Counted from the stretch's first letter, positions 42,668-55,400 are shown. The stretch is DNA of 61,526 bases from Temnopleurus reevesii (GCA_036244855.1 BQKZ01001296.1:14821-76346); one strand, 5' to 3'. Notes: generated by a model not told the origin, from the sequence alone. Program-made: numbers and translations.

Positions 42668-42745
42668 GAGCGAGAGGCTCAATGGTAGAGCATTTGGCTT
42701 AGAATACAGTGATCCCTCATTTCTTGGGCGCTAATCCCACAGCTG
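42668..42745 (+). mobile_element. Degenerate tRNA-like (SINE head) relic, plus strand
   Basis: GAGGCTCAATGGTAGAGCAT is a good A box region. The B box is decayed (GGGCGCTAATCCC). It resembles the head of the SINE at 46658. Confidence 0.4.
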
Positions 42746-43595
42746 TCGCAATTTTAGAATGTTTTGTAAAATTTTGCACGCTGAGCAAAAGGACTAATTT
42801 TGTTTGTTAGGGGGGGGGGGGGATTAAAAATGTAATTTCATGCAAAAGGGTGCTCCCAGTGTTGCGAGGTGAAATATGGAACCTTTTTCCTCCTGTGCAC
42901 CGGGAGTGCATGGGCAAACACATGAGATCACTTAAACGCCTATTAGTTTGAATATAATCCAATATTAGGCTAAATGATATGAATCATTGAAGCTGGGCAT
43001 ATGTGTTCAGTTTCACCCTTGTCGTTTCCAGATTGTCACATGAGTAATAAGTCACCTTTACATTATTACAAACGAACTATAATGTGATTTTAAGAATTTT
43101 TTCTTTCTTTTCTGTCCTTTTTTTTAAACCAATTATAGTAGAAGCATATGAAATGGCCGGTCGACTTATAAGTTCGAATAAATGCAAGTTTAATGCATTG
43201 CAAACGAACGTAGAATCGGCTAGTAACAATCAAACTAAATACCTGGAATCCCAATTGCATACATTACCTGCTACTATGTAGGGCAATCCTCAGGCAAGCT
43301 TTCAGGTGCTCCAAAACAACCTTTGTGTATAGAGAATACATACTGTATATTATGTATGTTGTTTTTATCTATTAGCAAACCCGAATATTTTTCAAAAAAA
43401 TGTTTGTATACAATTCTCATTTAACAAGATACACACGCTAGATAAAGTCTCAAACTACAAAGTGAGAGCGTGGACTGTAGGAAATACCTAAAACAAGGGA
43501 AGGTAACAAATTCTTTGACGTAATGCCAAATAATGGATTCAAATAGTAATTAAATCGGAACGTGTTCTAACATATCGTTACGCACCAAGATACGT

Positions 43596-43731
43596 AAAAG
43601 CCCCGGTCACATAGGACCCCGGAAGCAACACGATTCACCCCGACTCGTTGTTCTGAGACAGTTAACTGTGAATTAACAAAGAGTCGTTGTGAATCGTGTT
43701 GCTTCTGGGGTCCTATGTGACCGGGGCTTTA
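43596..43731. mobile_element. MITE, AAGCCCCGGTCACA family, copy 2
   Basis: Same element as 34046-34181 with better-paired arms: AAGCCCCGGTCACATAGGAC / GTCCTATGTGACCGGGGCTT and GCAACACGATTC / GAATCGTGTTGC. The loop has GTTAACTGTGAATTAAC. Confidence 0.85.
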
Positions 43732-45269
43732 GGTTTGCAAAAAGCTTTACTATTCGTTTGTTTTACGTTTTTTCTTCTTATTCTCCATCTACCTATACAA
43801 ACTCTGTCTCACCTGGGATGTATTTATTCAATGACTAATTGTCTCAATCTTTGGTCTTCTCCGGGTTTTTTTTTTATTGTCCCGGGGTACTTTTGACGTA
43901 GCATTTTAATTCCTTTTAACAGTATTTCCGACTGTTTCACACGATTTCTGCATGGTCCGTATTGACTTTAGCCAAACACTTTTTAAAGTTTATTATCTCT
44001 CATAGCTCCTGGACACCTCTTCGACATGCACGAAACTCAATTAGATTGTTGCAATAAACCGTCAAAGAGAACGCCTTATGACGTGTAAGAATGACTACAT
44101 ATTTCTCATTTATTGTAAGTCAGACAAAAAAAATACACGCGATTTACGTTTTACGTGATACATTTTACCAGTGACCAAGTGACCTTTTTTCGTAGTATGT
44201 GATAATTCTTTTGGGAAAATCTCGTGTTGTAAAAGTGATAAAAGTATTGCACAATTTGAAAAAAAAATTACACTCTTAAAAAGGTTGGACAAGGCCATAT
44301 ACTCGGCATCATACTGTCCGCAGAGCATCTGTCACAATATACCGTATCGAGATTTGCTTATGGTGGAATTGTACAATTCTACCATAAGTCATGTAAGTTG
44401 GTCATATTTTACAGATTTAATATGTCCAACTTCTGATGAAAATACAAAATATAACTATAAATTAGCTATTAAGAAATATCATATTCATAGTTGTGTGGAC
44501 GATACATGTTGCCCAGTCCTGGGTAAACTTTTTGTCAATCGTTTTCAAGAGTGTATATGGGTGTTCTCAAGTCGCCTATGAAGTTATGATGTCGAGTAAA
44601 AATCATAGCTTTCTTATCTTATATGTTCAAGTAATTTACTTTTCTAAATATTAATTTTACTGTGCTTACATTTAAAACTTTCAATACAATTTCCAAGATA
44701 ATCATAGATGACAATCGATGGCGATAGCGTTCGACATTCATATCGAAAAAATTCATTGGGACCCTTCCCTTTCCATCTTCCTCCCAAGTTGAACGTACAT
44801 TAATGATCCTATTTCTTTTTTTGTTGCAAATTTTAAACCCCAAACATTAAGCATGCATCATGTTTTACACAATCATCCTGAATCCTTGTGTAAAGACATG
44901 TCGTATGCTTTGCATGAAACATCTTTGGCTAAATAATAATGAATCCATCTTGCCTGTATATTTATAACCCTGGATTAAGGCTCGATTGTGTACATTCTTT
45001 AAAGATTTGTTATATGTCATTTGCTTATATATTAACGCATTGACTCGATCCTGGAGCCGGATCGTCCCGGCACACATATATATATATATGGGAATTACAG
45101 AATTCATTAGCCAATGGGTTAACGTGTAAGATTAAAATATTAGCACTTATAGACCCCTCTCGGAGCAAATTATTCCAAGGTGAGAAAAAAGGAGAAAAGG
45201 GTGTAATGAATGGCCTCACACCTTGAAAATATGCTTGTTTACAACGCATTTACACCTGCAGTCGTTTAT
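43732..45269. other. Non-coding DNA
   Basis: Nothing coding is seen. A 32-bp near-perfect palindrome (CTTATGGTGGAATTG / CAATTCTACCATAAG) lies at 44357-44388, flanked by GTTGGACA and TGTCCAAC, possibly an eroded inverted-repeat element. Confidence 0.55.
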
Positions 45270-45560
45270 AAGAGGTCTGAAATAATAGATCCGGTCAAAA
45301 TAAACGGGCGGAATGTCCTCGCGAGTAATGCAAATTCATTTCAATGAATACATTGGTCAAAGAAAAAGAGGAATAATACCATGTTGCATTTATAAGTGGG
45401 GTATTTTATTGGGCAATTTAGTCGATTTGGGGGATAATTTACGTCCCAGGTATTCTTTGACCTGTCAGTTTGGGTGAGGCGCTTTGATTGGGATTTTTAC
45501 ACCTTGAGTTGGGTATGTGTGTGAGATGAATGACGGTGTTATAGTGGGGGTTTTGAAAGG
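45270..45560 (+). promoter_or_regulatory. Candidate distal enhancer with TCF, octamer and T-box motifs
   Basis: ATGCAAAT at 45328-45335 (octamer), GTCAAAG at 45356-45362, CTTTGACC at 45455-45462, CTTTGATT at 45482-45489 (TCF-type) and TTTACACCT at 45496-45504 (T-box half site) lie within 180 bp. The patch is about 4.6 kb past the Brachyury stop. Function is inference. Confidence 0.3.
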
Positions 45561-46650
45561 AGGTGTCGGAGCAGAGCTGGACTTGAATAATCTGAATAGA
45601 TGGAGGAGGCAATCAGCGCTAAAGTGATCCTTTTGTAACACTAACTAGCAAAAGCTTATCGTGAAAACATCAATTAAAGAGAAGAATAGCGGTGGGGCCG
45701 TGTTCCTCCGATCCCACACCAGCCCTCTATACATGCCCGGCCTCGCTGATACGTTTACCTCACAAGTCGAAAGAATAACCCCTTTCTTCTTCTCAAGAAT
45801 CCTAAAAGGGGTCATCTTTTTTTTTTCAAAAATAAACCCAACAATGCATGAAGGGGGTCGTGTACACGGAATACCTCAGCCAGTGGGTGGTCAGTTATCC
45901 CCTCCCGTGTCTGTCGAGCTAAACCTTCCACGGCGGACTAAAAAATATCATTGTTCTACCTTTTTCAAAACGCATTATTCGTGCTTTTTCTCCCTTCCAC
46001 CTTTTCTATAGACTCATACCGTTTTCTACCACGTCCATGACCGGTAACAAAAGATGTTAACGTCAGACTATTTGATTATGCCAATGAGAACAGTTGGTTA
46101 TGAATCGTAATTCGGAGATTTTCGGTGAAAGTTTACCAACTGAATTCAAGAAAAAGTCGAGATCCTTAGACAGTTCTGCCCATGTTTTTTGTTCTATATT
46201 TATCTACCCCTTTATAATTCGCCCCTCCTTTAGTGTTTTTCCTGTTCATCCTGTATACATTGTTGGTATCAGAGCTTCTTCGTTTTTCTGCTCGAAAAAT
46301 CTTGTTTTTCTGAAAAGTTGGTTGATTGAGGCTTACACCGGTATCGGTACAGCAAGTGAATGTAAAAAAAACTAAATTACGAAAGCTTTATATGTTTGTG
46401 AAATAATTAATTTAGACAAAATTTTTAAGATGAGTTCTTGTAGGACATGTCCAAAATGTTAACATGTAACATGTGTATGTACAATGATGTTTTAATGTGA
46501 ATGAAATGTTAAGTGAGAAGAAAAATGGACAAGAAAATTGAATGTTCAGGTTTGGTCATTTCCGTATAGGTTTGCTTAGTAGACGGGACGGAGACAATTT
46601 GAAACGCGAGGATCAGCACCTGTATATTAATATCTTCTAAAGATCGTACG
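45561..46650. other. Non-coding DNA
   Basis: No gene or repeat is recognised. The open frames of 93 and 116 codons here show no family signature. Confidence 0.55.
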
Positions 46651-46657
46651 TCATGTG

Positions 46658-46905
46658 TGGCTCAGTGGTAGAGCGTCTGCCCCATGAACGGAAGGTCGTG
46701 GGTTCGATCCCCAGCCGAGTCGTACCAAAGACTTATAAAAATGGGACCATCAGCCTTCTTGCCAGGCGCTCGGCATTTATGAAAGGAGAAGGGTAATAAT
46801 AACTCATTATGTTATGCAGGGCCCGCTGGAAGAGCAGCTAGTTTACAGCTGAATGTGGCTACCCTGGGTAACCAAGACATTATCATTATTATTTTTATTT
46901 GTATT
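46658..46905 (+). mobile_element. Second tRNA-derived SINE family
   Basis: The A box region TGGCTCAGTGGTAGAGCGT starts near 46659 and the B box GGTTCGATCCC near 46702. A body with GCCAGGCGCTCGGCATTTAT and GGCTACCCTGGGTAACCAAG ends in an ATTATTATT-type tail. The tRNA 3' acceptor stem does not pair, so it is a SINE and not a tRNA gene. It differs in body from the 22643 family. Confidence 0.8.
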
Positions 46906-47272
46906 ATTACGTGTTATTTTCCCACACCAAAATATTATTCTGAAACCAACATCCTGACTGATCAATCGTACCCCGCAATAGTGCAGGTTGGCATCCAGGA
47001 GATTTTTTTTTCTTGAAAAAGAATGTGTTCGGCTGTCGGATTTAGAAACAAAAATATCTATATTTAAAGATTTTACCACATTTCACGTAAAAGGGAAAAC
47101 TTATAAAGCACAGAAAAGTCACCGAATATTTCATATTTCTATTTCATCAAACTTTTGCATGCCTTTTTTATGAGTTTTGATGTGACTGGCAAGTAAAAAT
47201 TGTTCAGGTACAGTCATTTTCAAGGAATCGTGCGATGGAGGACAAATCAGCGGAAGGATCAGCGTCGAGAGG
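46906..47272. other. Non-coding DNA
   Basis: Nothing recognised. Confidence 0.55.
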
Positions 47273-47392
47273 ATCGTAGCATAAACATTTCCAATCAGTC
47301 GTACGATTGATATTAATCGCAAGTCTATAGGAAATGATGTACTAACGTTTGCGATTAATCGAAAAAATGATCGTAGCTCTTTTATGTTACGA
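47273..47392. mobile_element. MITE related to the 18704 element
   Basis: The arms TCGTAGCATAAA and TTTATGTTACGA pair imperfectly. Inner CGATTGATATTAATCGCAAG faces TTTGCGATTAATCG. The ends and inner motifs resemble those of the MITE at 18704-18830. Confidence 0.55.
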
Positions 47393-47699
47393 TATCCAGA
47401 TTTTATCTCACGAAATCTTTTACTATTCTCTTCCCACATCCGAAGCCATCGTAGACACTCTGCTCTTAATCACATCTGCAATTATACAGGTGTATGACAC
47501 CTGAGAGATAGAATTGATTACAGTCATTGGTATTGCTTTGATTCCAGTTCGATTCATTTGAATAAAATATAACGGAAGTTTTGACCGGTCAGCAAATTTG
47601 AACAGAGCAAACAGACATTTAACGGCACGGAGAGCTTTAAGCTCTTGCTAAGTCAATCCGTGAAGGGGGGAAAACAAATGTTGTTCTCTCGCATTTTAC

Positions 47700-48148
47700 C
47701 CCTCACGCACACAAACTTTACTTCCACTCTCTCTTTACCAGAAATATACATGTCCCTCTTTCTCTTTCTCCCTCTCCTTTTTGTTCTCACGGGAGAGCAT
47801 ACACATTCACCCATACAACCGAACCAAACACACCCCTTCTCTCTCTGCTCCTCACACGTGCGTGAACACGCACGCACACACACACACACACACGCACACA
47901 TACATAAACACACCTGCAGACATACACACGCACACACCTGCAGATACACACACGAGAATACTGTCTCTCCCCCTCTCTCCAGCTCTCTTATTATCTATTC
48001 ACTCGCTGAAAACACACGCACACACACGCACACACACATGCACACACATATCCATACACATAGGCAACATCATACACTTTCCTTGTTCGCCTCGCGATGT
48101 TCCCTCGTTTTTCTCTCTCTGATAAACTCAAACATTCACTGACACAGA

Positions 48149-48212
<64 letters not shown>

Positions 48213-48365
48213 ACCCTCACATAGGCCTAGACATATATCTATATACACTATATTTTTTGCTGTGCCTCTATTTTCTCCTCATGACTCGGGAACACAAGTG
48301 CGTACTCGCAACACACATATCACACACACACACACACACACATACACACGCACACACTCTCTCTC
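47700..48365 (+). repeat. CA-rich and CT-rich microsatellite zone
   Basis: (CA)n blocks at about 47870-47955, 48011-48065, 48150-48207 (longest, near perfect) and 48316-48357, with CT-rich spacers. The His/Thr-rich or Cys/Val-rich open frames on both strands are translations of the repeat. Confidence 0.92.
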
Positions 48366-49794
48366 TCCCACTTTCCCATGATTGTTCTAACCTTCTACAT
48401 CACGCACCACAACAATGCAAAAATACCTAACATGAGAGGCAGAAAGAGAAATGAATCCAAGTCCCCCACCAATTGTCCAGGTACCCACACCCCTTCATTT
48501 GCTGAGGGTTTTAATTTGCTATACACCTGTATGGGCGAGGTGAGAGAAAAGAGATCGGTCCTTTCAAACTTTCGGTAGCTCAGGTGTGCTGTGTTTACAC
48601 GAACAAGATTCCGACCAGTGCTCCGGACAATAGAATATCTCTTTAACTTTTGACTTTTAATTGAAGGGGTCGTTAGAAGGGACATTTCGACTGTGTAAAT
48701 AAAGGGGCTGTTCACATTACGCCAAAAGTTGTGAGGCATGAAGTAAAAGTCTTCTTTATCATAATGGAAATAAAATTTAAACAACTCCGTTTTGAAAAAA
48801 AAAGGTGTTTGTAAGAATTAGAGGGGGGGGGGGGTTATTAAGTCCCCAAAACAATCTTTTGTCTTTGAATCGAAGGGTTGGTTTGGGGGACATATTAAAT
48901 GTGTCAAGAGTCGGTGATCACATTACGCCTTGTTTTGGGTTGGAATATTTAGAAGATGACTGAATTAAAGAACTGAAACAATTGAATATGTCTGTGACTT
49001 TTGACATGTAATTAAAGAGGTAATCAAAACAAAAGTTCCAACTGAAAAAATGGGGAAGCGTTTACATTAATTGGGAAGGCGCACAATGTTTAAAGCTGGA
49101 TATGAAATGGCAGAGAAAAGAAAGTTGTAGAAAAGAAAGTTTGAAGAAAAGAAAAGTGGAGAAAAGAAAATTTGGAGGAATATGCGTCACATAAAAAATC
49201 AAAACACCTCTCTGATTCTTGACTTTTGATAAAAAGAGATCGTAGGAGGAATGTACATTTCAGCCGTGTAACAAAAATTGGTCATTCACATTAGGCTGGC
49301 TATTGGTGTGTGAAGAAGGAAGCTCGTTTGGGAGTAGAAATCTGTGTTTAAGATATTTCAACAAAGAAAATATTAAGAAAACATTAACTCCAGGTTTTCG
49401 CTCCCCCTTTAACTTTTCAAAAGATCCTTTTGGTTTAGTTCGAAATAAGGGGCAAAAAGGTACTAATAATATACAACGTCCTTTTTGTTTCACATTACCA
49501 ATACGAATCATTAATTTATTGTCAAAAACTCAACGAAGTTGTATCATTGAAATAATTTTGAAGACTGGAAGCGTCTGCCATATACTGCTTATCATATTGT
49601 CGTGATTTAATGAAACTATAGTCAACTATCATTATATTCTAAATCTTTACAGTGGCCTATGTCTGCGATTATGTTCCAATTTTCTGATTAGCAGGGGCTA
49701 ATTCTAACTTTTTATTTTCATTACATCGAGACGAGAAAATAAAACCTTCTCCACAGCTAGACAAGGGGATACCGTAGAGGTTGTGGAATCAAAA
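48366..49794. other. Non-coding DNA
   Basis: A G run lies near 48822. Otherwise no gene, repeat family or motif cluster is recognised. Confidence 0.55.
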
Positions 49795-49850
49795 TTGTGT
49801 ATGTGTGTGTGTTTGTGTGTGTATGTGTGTGTTAGAGTGAGAGAAAGAGA

Positions 49851-49899
<49 letters not shown>

Positions 49900-50300
49900 A
49901 TAATGGTGAGAAAAAAATCCAAACGAATGAAAATCGTAAAAGCAGGGAAAAGAAGATGAAGAAGACGAAGAATAGCAACAAGAAGAAAAGGAAGATGCCG
50001 AGGAAGGAAAAGAAAAGGAGGAAAATGAAGAGGGAGAAGAGTCAGGAGCAGGAGCAGGAAGAGAAAGAAGGAGAGGAAGAAGAACAACAACACCAAGAAT
50101 AAAAGCAATAAGGAGGAGAAGGATTTGAGAGGAGTGGGACTGGACAAAGACGAAGATATGACGAGAGACAGCAAAAGGTGTAGAAGATTTTTTTTTAAAA
50201 ATGAAGAAAAGAGGGATGAAATGAAGGAAGGAGAGAAATAGGAGAAGAAAAATACGAATAAAACGAAGAATTAGTGTGAGAAAATATGATGGAAATGGGG
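49795..50300 (+). repeat. (GT)n-(GA)n followed by a ~400-bp purine-rich tract
   Basis: (TG)n at 49798-49832 and (GA)n at 49834-49890 are followed by almost all-purine sequence to about 50300. The complementary strand encodes Leu/Ser/Phe-rich open frames of no meaning. Such homopurine tracts can adopt triplex structure. Confidence 0.85.
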
Positions 50301-50739
50301 CAAAAATTAAAACAAAAATACAATTTTTAAAAGCGATGATGATAATGCCCCTGATGATACAAACAAGAAGGGGGGGGGGGGCAAACGACGAGAGAGCGTG
50401 GATATAGATAAAATAATTTAAAGTTTATGGGATGAATAGAAAATTGTATGAGAAAGAGAAATGGAATATCTATAACTGTCTAAACAAATCGAGAGAAAAA
50501 CATCGTTTACATTGTTAATGTATAAATTTCGTCACCCAAAGCGTGAGAAAAGCCCCAGAGAAAATGTTAAACCGGTCTCCACAAGTATTAGTCAACCCTC
50601 TTGACATAACGAGAGGTAAACTATCGACAATTAAGAACAGACAAAAATCATTAACCATTTACCAATAGAACCCAAATGCAAACAGAAGATATGATAACTG
50701 TTTTGCAAGCTTATATTGATTATTTTTTCATCGTCTGGC

Positions 50740-51000
50740 TTGTGGAATATCCCATCGCTCGTGCCAATAAGCTAGGCGGGCGGAGGGGGCAGTCAGGCCG
50801 GTGGGCTCGGGGCCAATTTGAATAGGGATTGACACCCTTTTGTTGGCCCTTGCTCCCGTATTAACTCTTCGAGTGGGCGACAATGAGATGGATAAACAAA
50901 AACCTCTTCAAGGTTTAATCAGCAACGGAGGCCAGCGGTGGTGTGGATGAGAGCTAGGGGCGTAGCGGCAGCGGACGAGCCCGAGAGGAGGGTTGCCCCA
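50740..51000 (+). promoter_or_regulatory. GC-rich island, candidate distal regulatory element
   Basis: A GC-rich patch in AT-rich surroundings with GGTTTAATC (Otx/homeodomain-like), GGGATTGACACC, CCAAT motifs on either side of GGCGGGCGGAGGGGG, and CCTTTTGTT. There is no coding signal. Confidence 0.22.
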
Positions 51001-52150
51001 AGCAGAAAATAAAATGAATTACATGTAATATAAACTCTTATACGGTGTTGCGAAATTGTTAAGTATTGAGATACCAATTTATGAAATGTGGTTTATATCA
51101 CATCAACCGATTTACAAAGGGATGAACATATTCTCAATAAGGTGAGAAAGGAAGCGAGTGAGCTAAAATATTGATACTTTCTAAACCGAGGTGCAAAATG
51201 CACATTGTCACTTAAATTTCCCGAAAATGAATAAAAGAACGAATGGATTATGGTATATCACTTCGAATATATCACTGGGGAAACCTATGCATTAAAAAGG
51301 AAAACCATTAGTTAATTTTAAGAATAGAGAGTTAACGGAATACACACCAACGAGTCGCAAGCTATCGTTAATTCGTATTAGCAGGGCAACACAACGTTGA
51401 GTAGAATCAGACAGACTGATAAAACACATTTACAAAAAGTAACATTCAGACTGATGCATTTAAAAGAATATCGTCGCGTTAATTCTCCTTAAACTTCAGC
51501 TTAAACTGAGCAACGGTAGACTGTATAATCAGAATGTTTTGGCTGGCTTTCGTCACATTAAGAAGATATTCAGGGATAAGTATTTCGTCAAAATAACACG
51601 ACCAAAATTATAAGCGTTAGAATATACACAAAATTTCGCTTACAGAGATTTTTTTTTACCGTTAATCCCCCTCAAAACGGCAACAAAAGATGGCGTTGAT
51701 GCAACCGCACTTGAACGCTCCGAAAACAACAAAGATGACAATAAATCACTTTCTCAGAAAAGAAGAAAAGGGGTGAGAATAAAAGACAGCATCATTCTCA
51801 CTCCTCCCCTTCTATTGATGGTACTTTCTCGTCTTGGAAAGGGTAATCATGGTTCTTATTACCATTTACAAGGGACAATGGGAGCTTACGGAGGGCGAGA
51901 AGAAAATTAGCGAGGGTGCTAATTCATTTTCAATGGGGAGGGTTGAAACCAAGAGAATTCGACTCAGACACCTGTTTGGTAGTTTGTATATGTTTTTCTC
52001 TTAGGAAAATAATCTTATTCAGATTCATCGCAATTTGTTTTTATTTAATGATATAATGTCCTTCCATCGCAAAGGGCTTGAATTATGAAATATGATATTT
52101 TTAGCACTAAAAACGTTCCGTTTCAACAATTTCGCACTGTGTGTCTGTTG
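51001..52150. other. Non-coding DNA
   Basis: AT-rich, nothing recognised. Confidence 0.55.
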
Positions 52151-52443
52151 TAAAGGCCGACTCATACTTTTGCGTTTGTTCGTAACCTGCGTCGGCCTTG
52201 CGTTTTTGAAAATTAAAAACGCTTCCTGGATGCACAGAGACGCGCAGGTCATACGGTGGACTGACGTTCGGCGTATACGCTCCTTGATAAGTCCACCGCA
52301 GAGAGTATTAACATACTTATGTTAATGCTCTCTGGTCCACCGTCTGATCAGTGAACATTGTGCGCTCGGGGAGCGTTTTCAGAATAAAAAAAACCGCTGG
52401 GTCGACGCAGGCCTAACAACGCAAAGGTATGAATCGGCCCTTA
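52151..52443. mobile_element. ~290-bp MITE with nested inverted repeats
   Basis: The outer arms TAAAGGCCGACTCATACTTT / AAAGGTATGAATCGGCCCTTA share GCGT.TGTT/AACAACGC and GCCTGCGTCG-type sequence. In the middle GTCCACCGCAGAGAGTATTA and TTAATGCTCTCTGGTCCACC form an inner hairpin. Terminal TA on both sides fits a TA target site. Confidence 0.72.
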
Positions 52444-55400
52444 TATCAAATTTGTTTCATATGGTAGGCGTATGGGATGAAATGGCCAAGATGCTCGCTA
52501 CTATTAGTTTGTCAAACACACTTGACATTTTGACACTTACTTATCGAGCACAATGACAAGTTTACATCTTCACAAAAGAAGCCAACACAGACAATACTTT
52601 CAGCCAATCAGATGATTAAAGGCGTATCGCGATTCTAACACAATCCTTGTATAATCCTAATTGCGTCAACTTTGCTATAACGGAATAATCCATATTTAGC
52701 CTGGTATGAAAATGTTAGGGACATCCATATTGGACGAAAAATGTCAGAGCATATTCTCTACATCAAATCGGAACATACGGTATAGCGTACAATTTGTTTA
52801 TCGTAAAAAGATATTATATTGGTCTGAGTGTACATAGTAATTTCTTTTTAGGAGTGTGAATGTTATCATTTTGAAAACATTTGACGTATCATACAAATAA
52901 TTTCTACATCGTGTATAGATGGAATAAGATATAATGAATTCAAGTTTCAAACAAAAATTTCAAAGATGTTGCTGGCTACAGTAGATATGAACTAATTAGG
53001 GGTATTATTTTGTTTAAAATGAGGTCACCGACTATTATTTGGTATAAGAAAAAAGTAGACGAGGGATAAACGAAATGAGATGAGTGAGGGATAGAAAGAA
53101 AAAGAGAGTTGTGGGGAGACAGAGAGGGAGATAAAGAGAGAGGGGGTGGGGAGTGAGATAGATAGATAGAGGGGGAGGGAGAGAGGGAGAGAGAAGAAGT
53201 GAGGAAGGGGAAGGCGGGGCGATATAAAACAAAGAGAAGCACCGTGAGAGAATTGTAGCTATTACAGCTAACATAATGAGAGAGAATGAAAAATGAAAGA
53301 TGAAAAACAAAAATACAAATTCGGAAAAAAGTTTCTGGAGAGATGAAGCGATGAATACTATACAGTAAAATGCCTTTTCAATAAATTGAAGGGGAACAAA
53401 TGAGGTGGGTGGATAAGATTCTAATTTGTCAAAAGAATATAAAACGAAAGATGAAAGAAGTCACCGAGGAAATCGCACGAAAAATGTAAATTCGTTGTAT
53501 CAAAGAACTAAGTGAAAGTTTTGCGACGCGACGGAAAGAAAATCTGGTACCTGCTTTTAATTGGTCAACTCACACCCTCCATCGCACGCATACACACGAT
53601 GTGTGGGGGAGCGAGTTCACCACTAATTACACGGTACATACATGTACAATAGCGAAGGGCAAATAGTAATTACGGCGAGATGTTTGGGGGTGGGAAAGGG
53701 TTTTGAATGTGGGGGACCTCGGAACGGGCGTTGCATCGCAAAGGGCCCCGCTTGGCCCCCGACAGTGTGCTTGTACAGGTGGCTTCTAGTAAATGACGTA
53801 AAGAGAAAGGACGAGAGAGAGGAAGAAAATAACAGAAACAAGACAAGCAGAAGAAGAAATACCTTCGAGTATACAATGGTCGTGTTCAAATAGTACGTGT
53901 TGTGGCATGGGACGAAGGTGATTTACTCGTATATTGGTTTGCGTTCTTTTCCGCGTAGAAGTTAGATTGACTTTTATTTTGTCCGTTTGAATCTTTTCTC
54001 TCTTCGTTTCAGTAAAACAGTTTTTGTTTCCTTATTGCACGTGTGCCATCAGAGTATACATAAAGGAACAGGTAAAGGACAGAGATGGATAAAGGAAGAT
54101 GAGAGGGGGTAGAGAAAATCTATACACAGTCATTAATCCGTGGAGTTTGAAAAATACCAGCATTTGTCATGTTTGTTTTTATGTATTGTTTTAAAAGAAA
54201 AAATGCTTAAGCTTGGGTAGGTTGGGAAGATCCTTTATTTGAGACATTCAAATTAAGATTAAAAGCTTTCCTATTTAACAATCAATTATATTGCATTCTT
54301 CTTATTCATTTATTATCATTATTTTCTCCTTCTATAATCTGATCTATATGCCGCTGTCAAGTCCTATTTTATAGATCTCTTAATCTAGTGCATCCAAAAT
54401 GTAAACTTGTTTTTAATAAGCGCTTTACACATTATTAGTATTCTTTTATCTACTTTTTACCGTAAAGTAAAAGAAAAGCCTATACACTGTACAAAAAGAA
54501 TAGTGAAAGCTTCCATTTGCCATTGATTATTATTTTCAGATGTTTTTTTTAGTATGTCTTACGTCAAATAAATAAATCTGAATATATCACATTGGGATAT
54601 TTTATGATACCATGACGGAGAATAAACCTTATTATGACATTGCAGCCGCGCATGACCATAACTTCCGATCGGCCAGGTAGACGTTTTGTCGACCCGTGAG
54701 CTGCGGCGCCCCGTCCGCGTTTCGCATCACTCAAAAACCTCACAGAAAAATTGACAGACACCAAAAACACATTGTAATATCTAAGGGCATATTTTGTTTT
54801 GTAAATTGCCTATTGTGGTGAATTCTCCGAAATATAATGGAAATTGATTAACGAAACATTTTTCAAACATTCTGCTCCTTGTAAGTAAGATGAAATGTCA
54901 CAAATGTCACAACTTTGAAAGTGATTTCCAATTGTAATTTCAGTCTCATTTTTACTCACATCACTGTCTATCTGCATTTCTAATGTGAATGTAAAGAAAG
55001 AAAATAGATAAATTTAGACAAAGAAAAGATAGACAATTAAGACAGGAATAAAAGGAAAAAAAAGGAAAAAAAGGGGGAAGGAAAGAAAGTGATATTTTCA
55101 AAGGGTTGGTTGATGGAGGACAAAATTATTCAACAATCACTCAGATCCAAATGAAGGCTGTATAAATTATGAAAGATATAATGAGTACCGTAACCTAGCC
55201 AGGTTGACGACCCCAAGAAAGCAACACTGGATTATAGATCTCTAGCATAAGACGGAATAGGGGGGGGGGGGGCTGCATGATCTATGAATTTTTTCGGGTT
55301 CCATATACTCTCGGCTATAGTTTAAACTGTCCTTTCTTTTACTTTCTTTGACTTTTGAGCATTCAACTCCATGCAGAATGCGAAGGTGTACAAGTCATGT

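Larger units (their letters stand above)
42216..43595. other. Non-coding DNA downstream of Brachyury
   Basis: No gene is seen. A 13-14-base G run lies near 42810. Two degenerate tRNA-like relics are listed separately. Confidence 0.6.

Noticed and set aside
44285..44581. 98-codon frame with seven Cys, could look like a small protein
   Set aside because: No signal peptide, no family motif and AT-rich random-like codons; it overlaps a palindrome.
46658..46730. Possible functional tRNA gene
   Set aside because: A and B boxes are good but the acceptor stem does not pair and a SINE body and tail follow.
47653..48248. Cys/Val-rich frames on the minus strand
   Set aside because: Translations of the CA/GT microsatellite.
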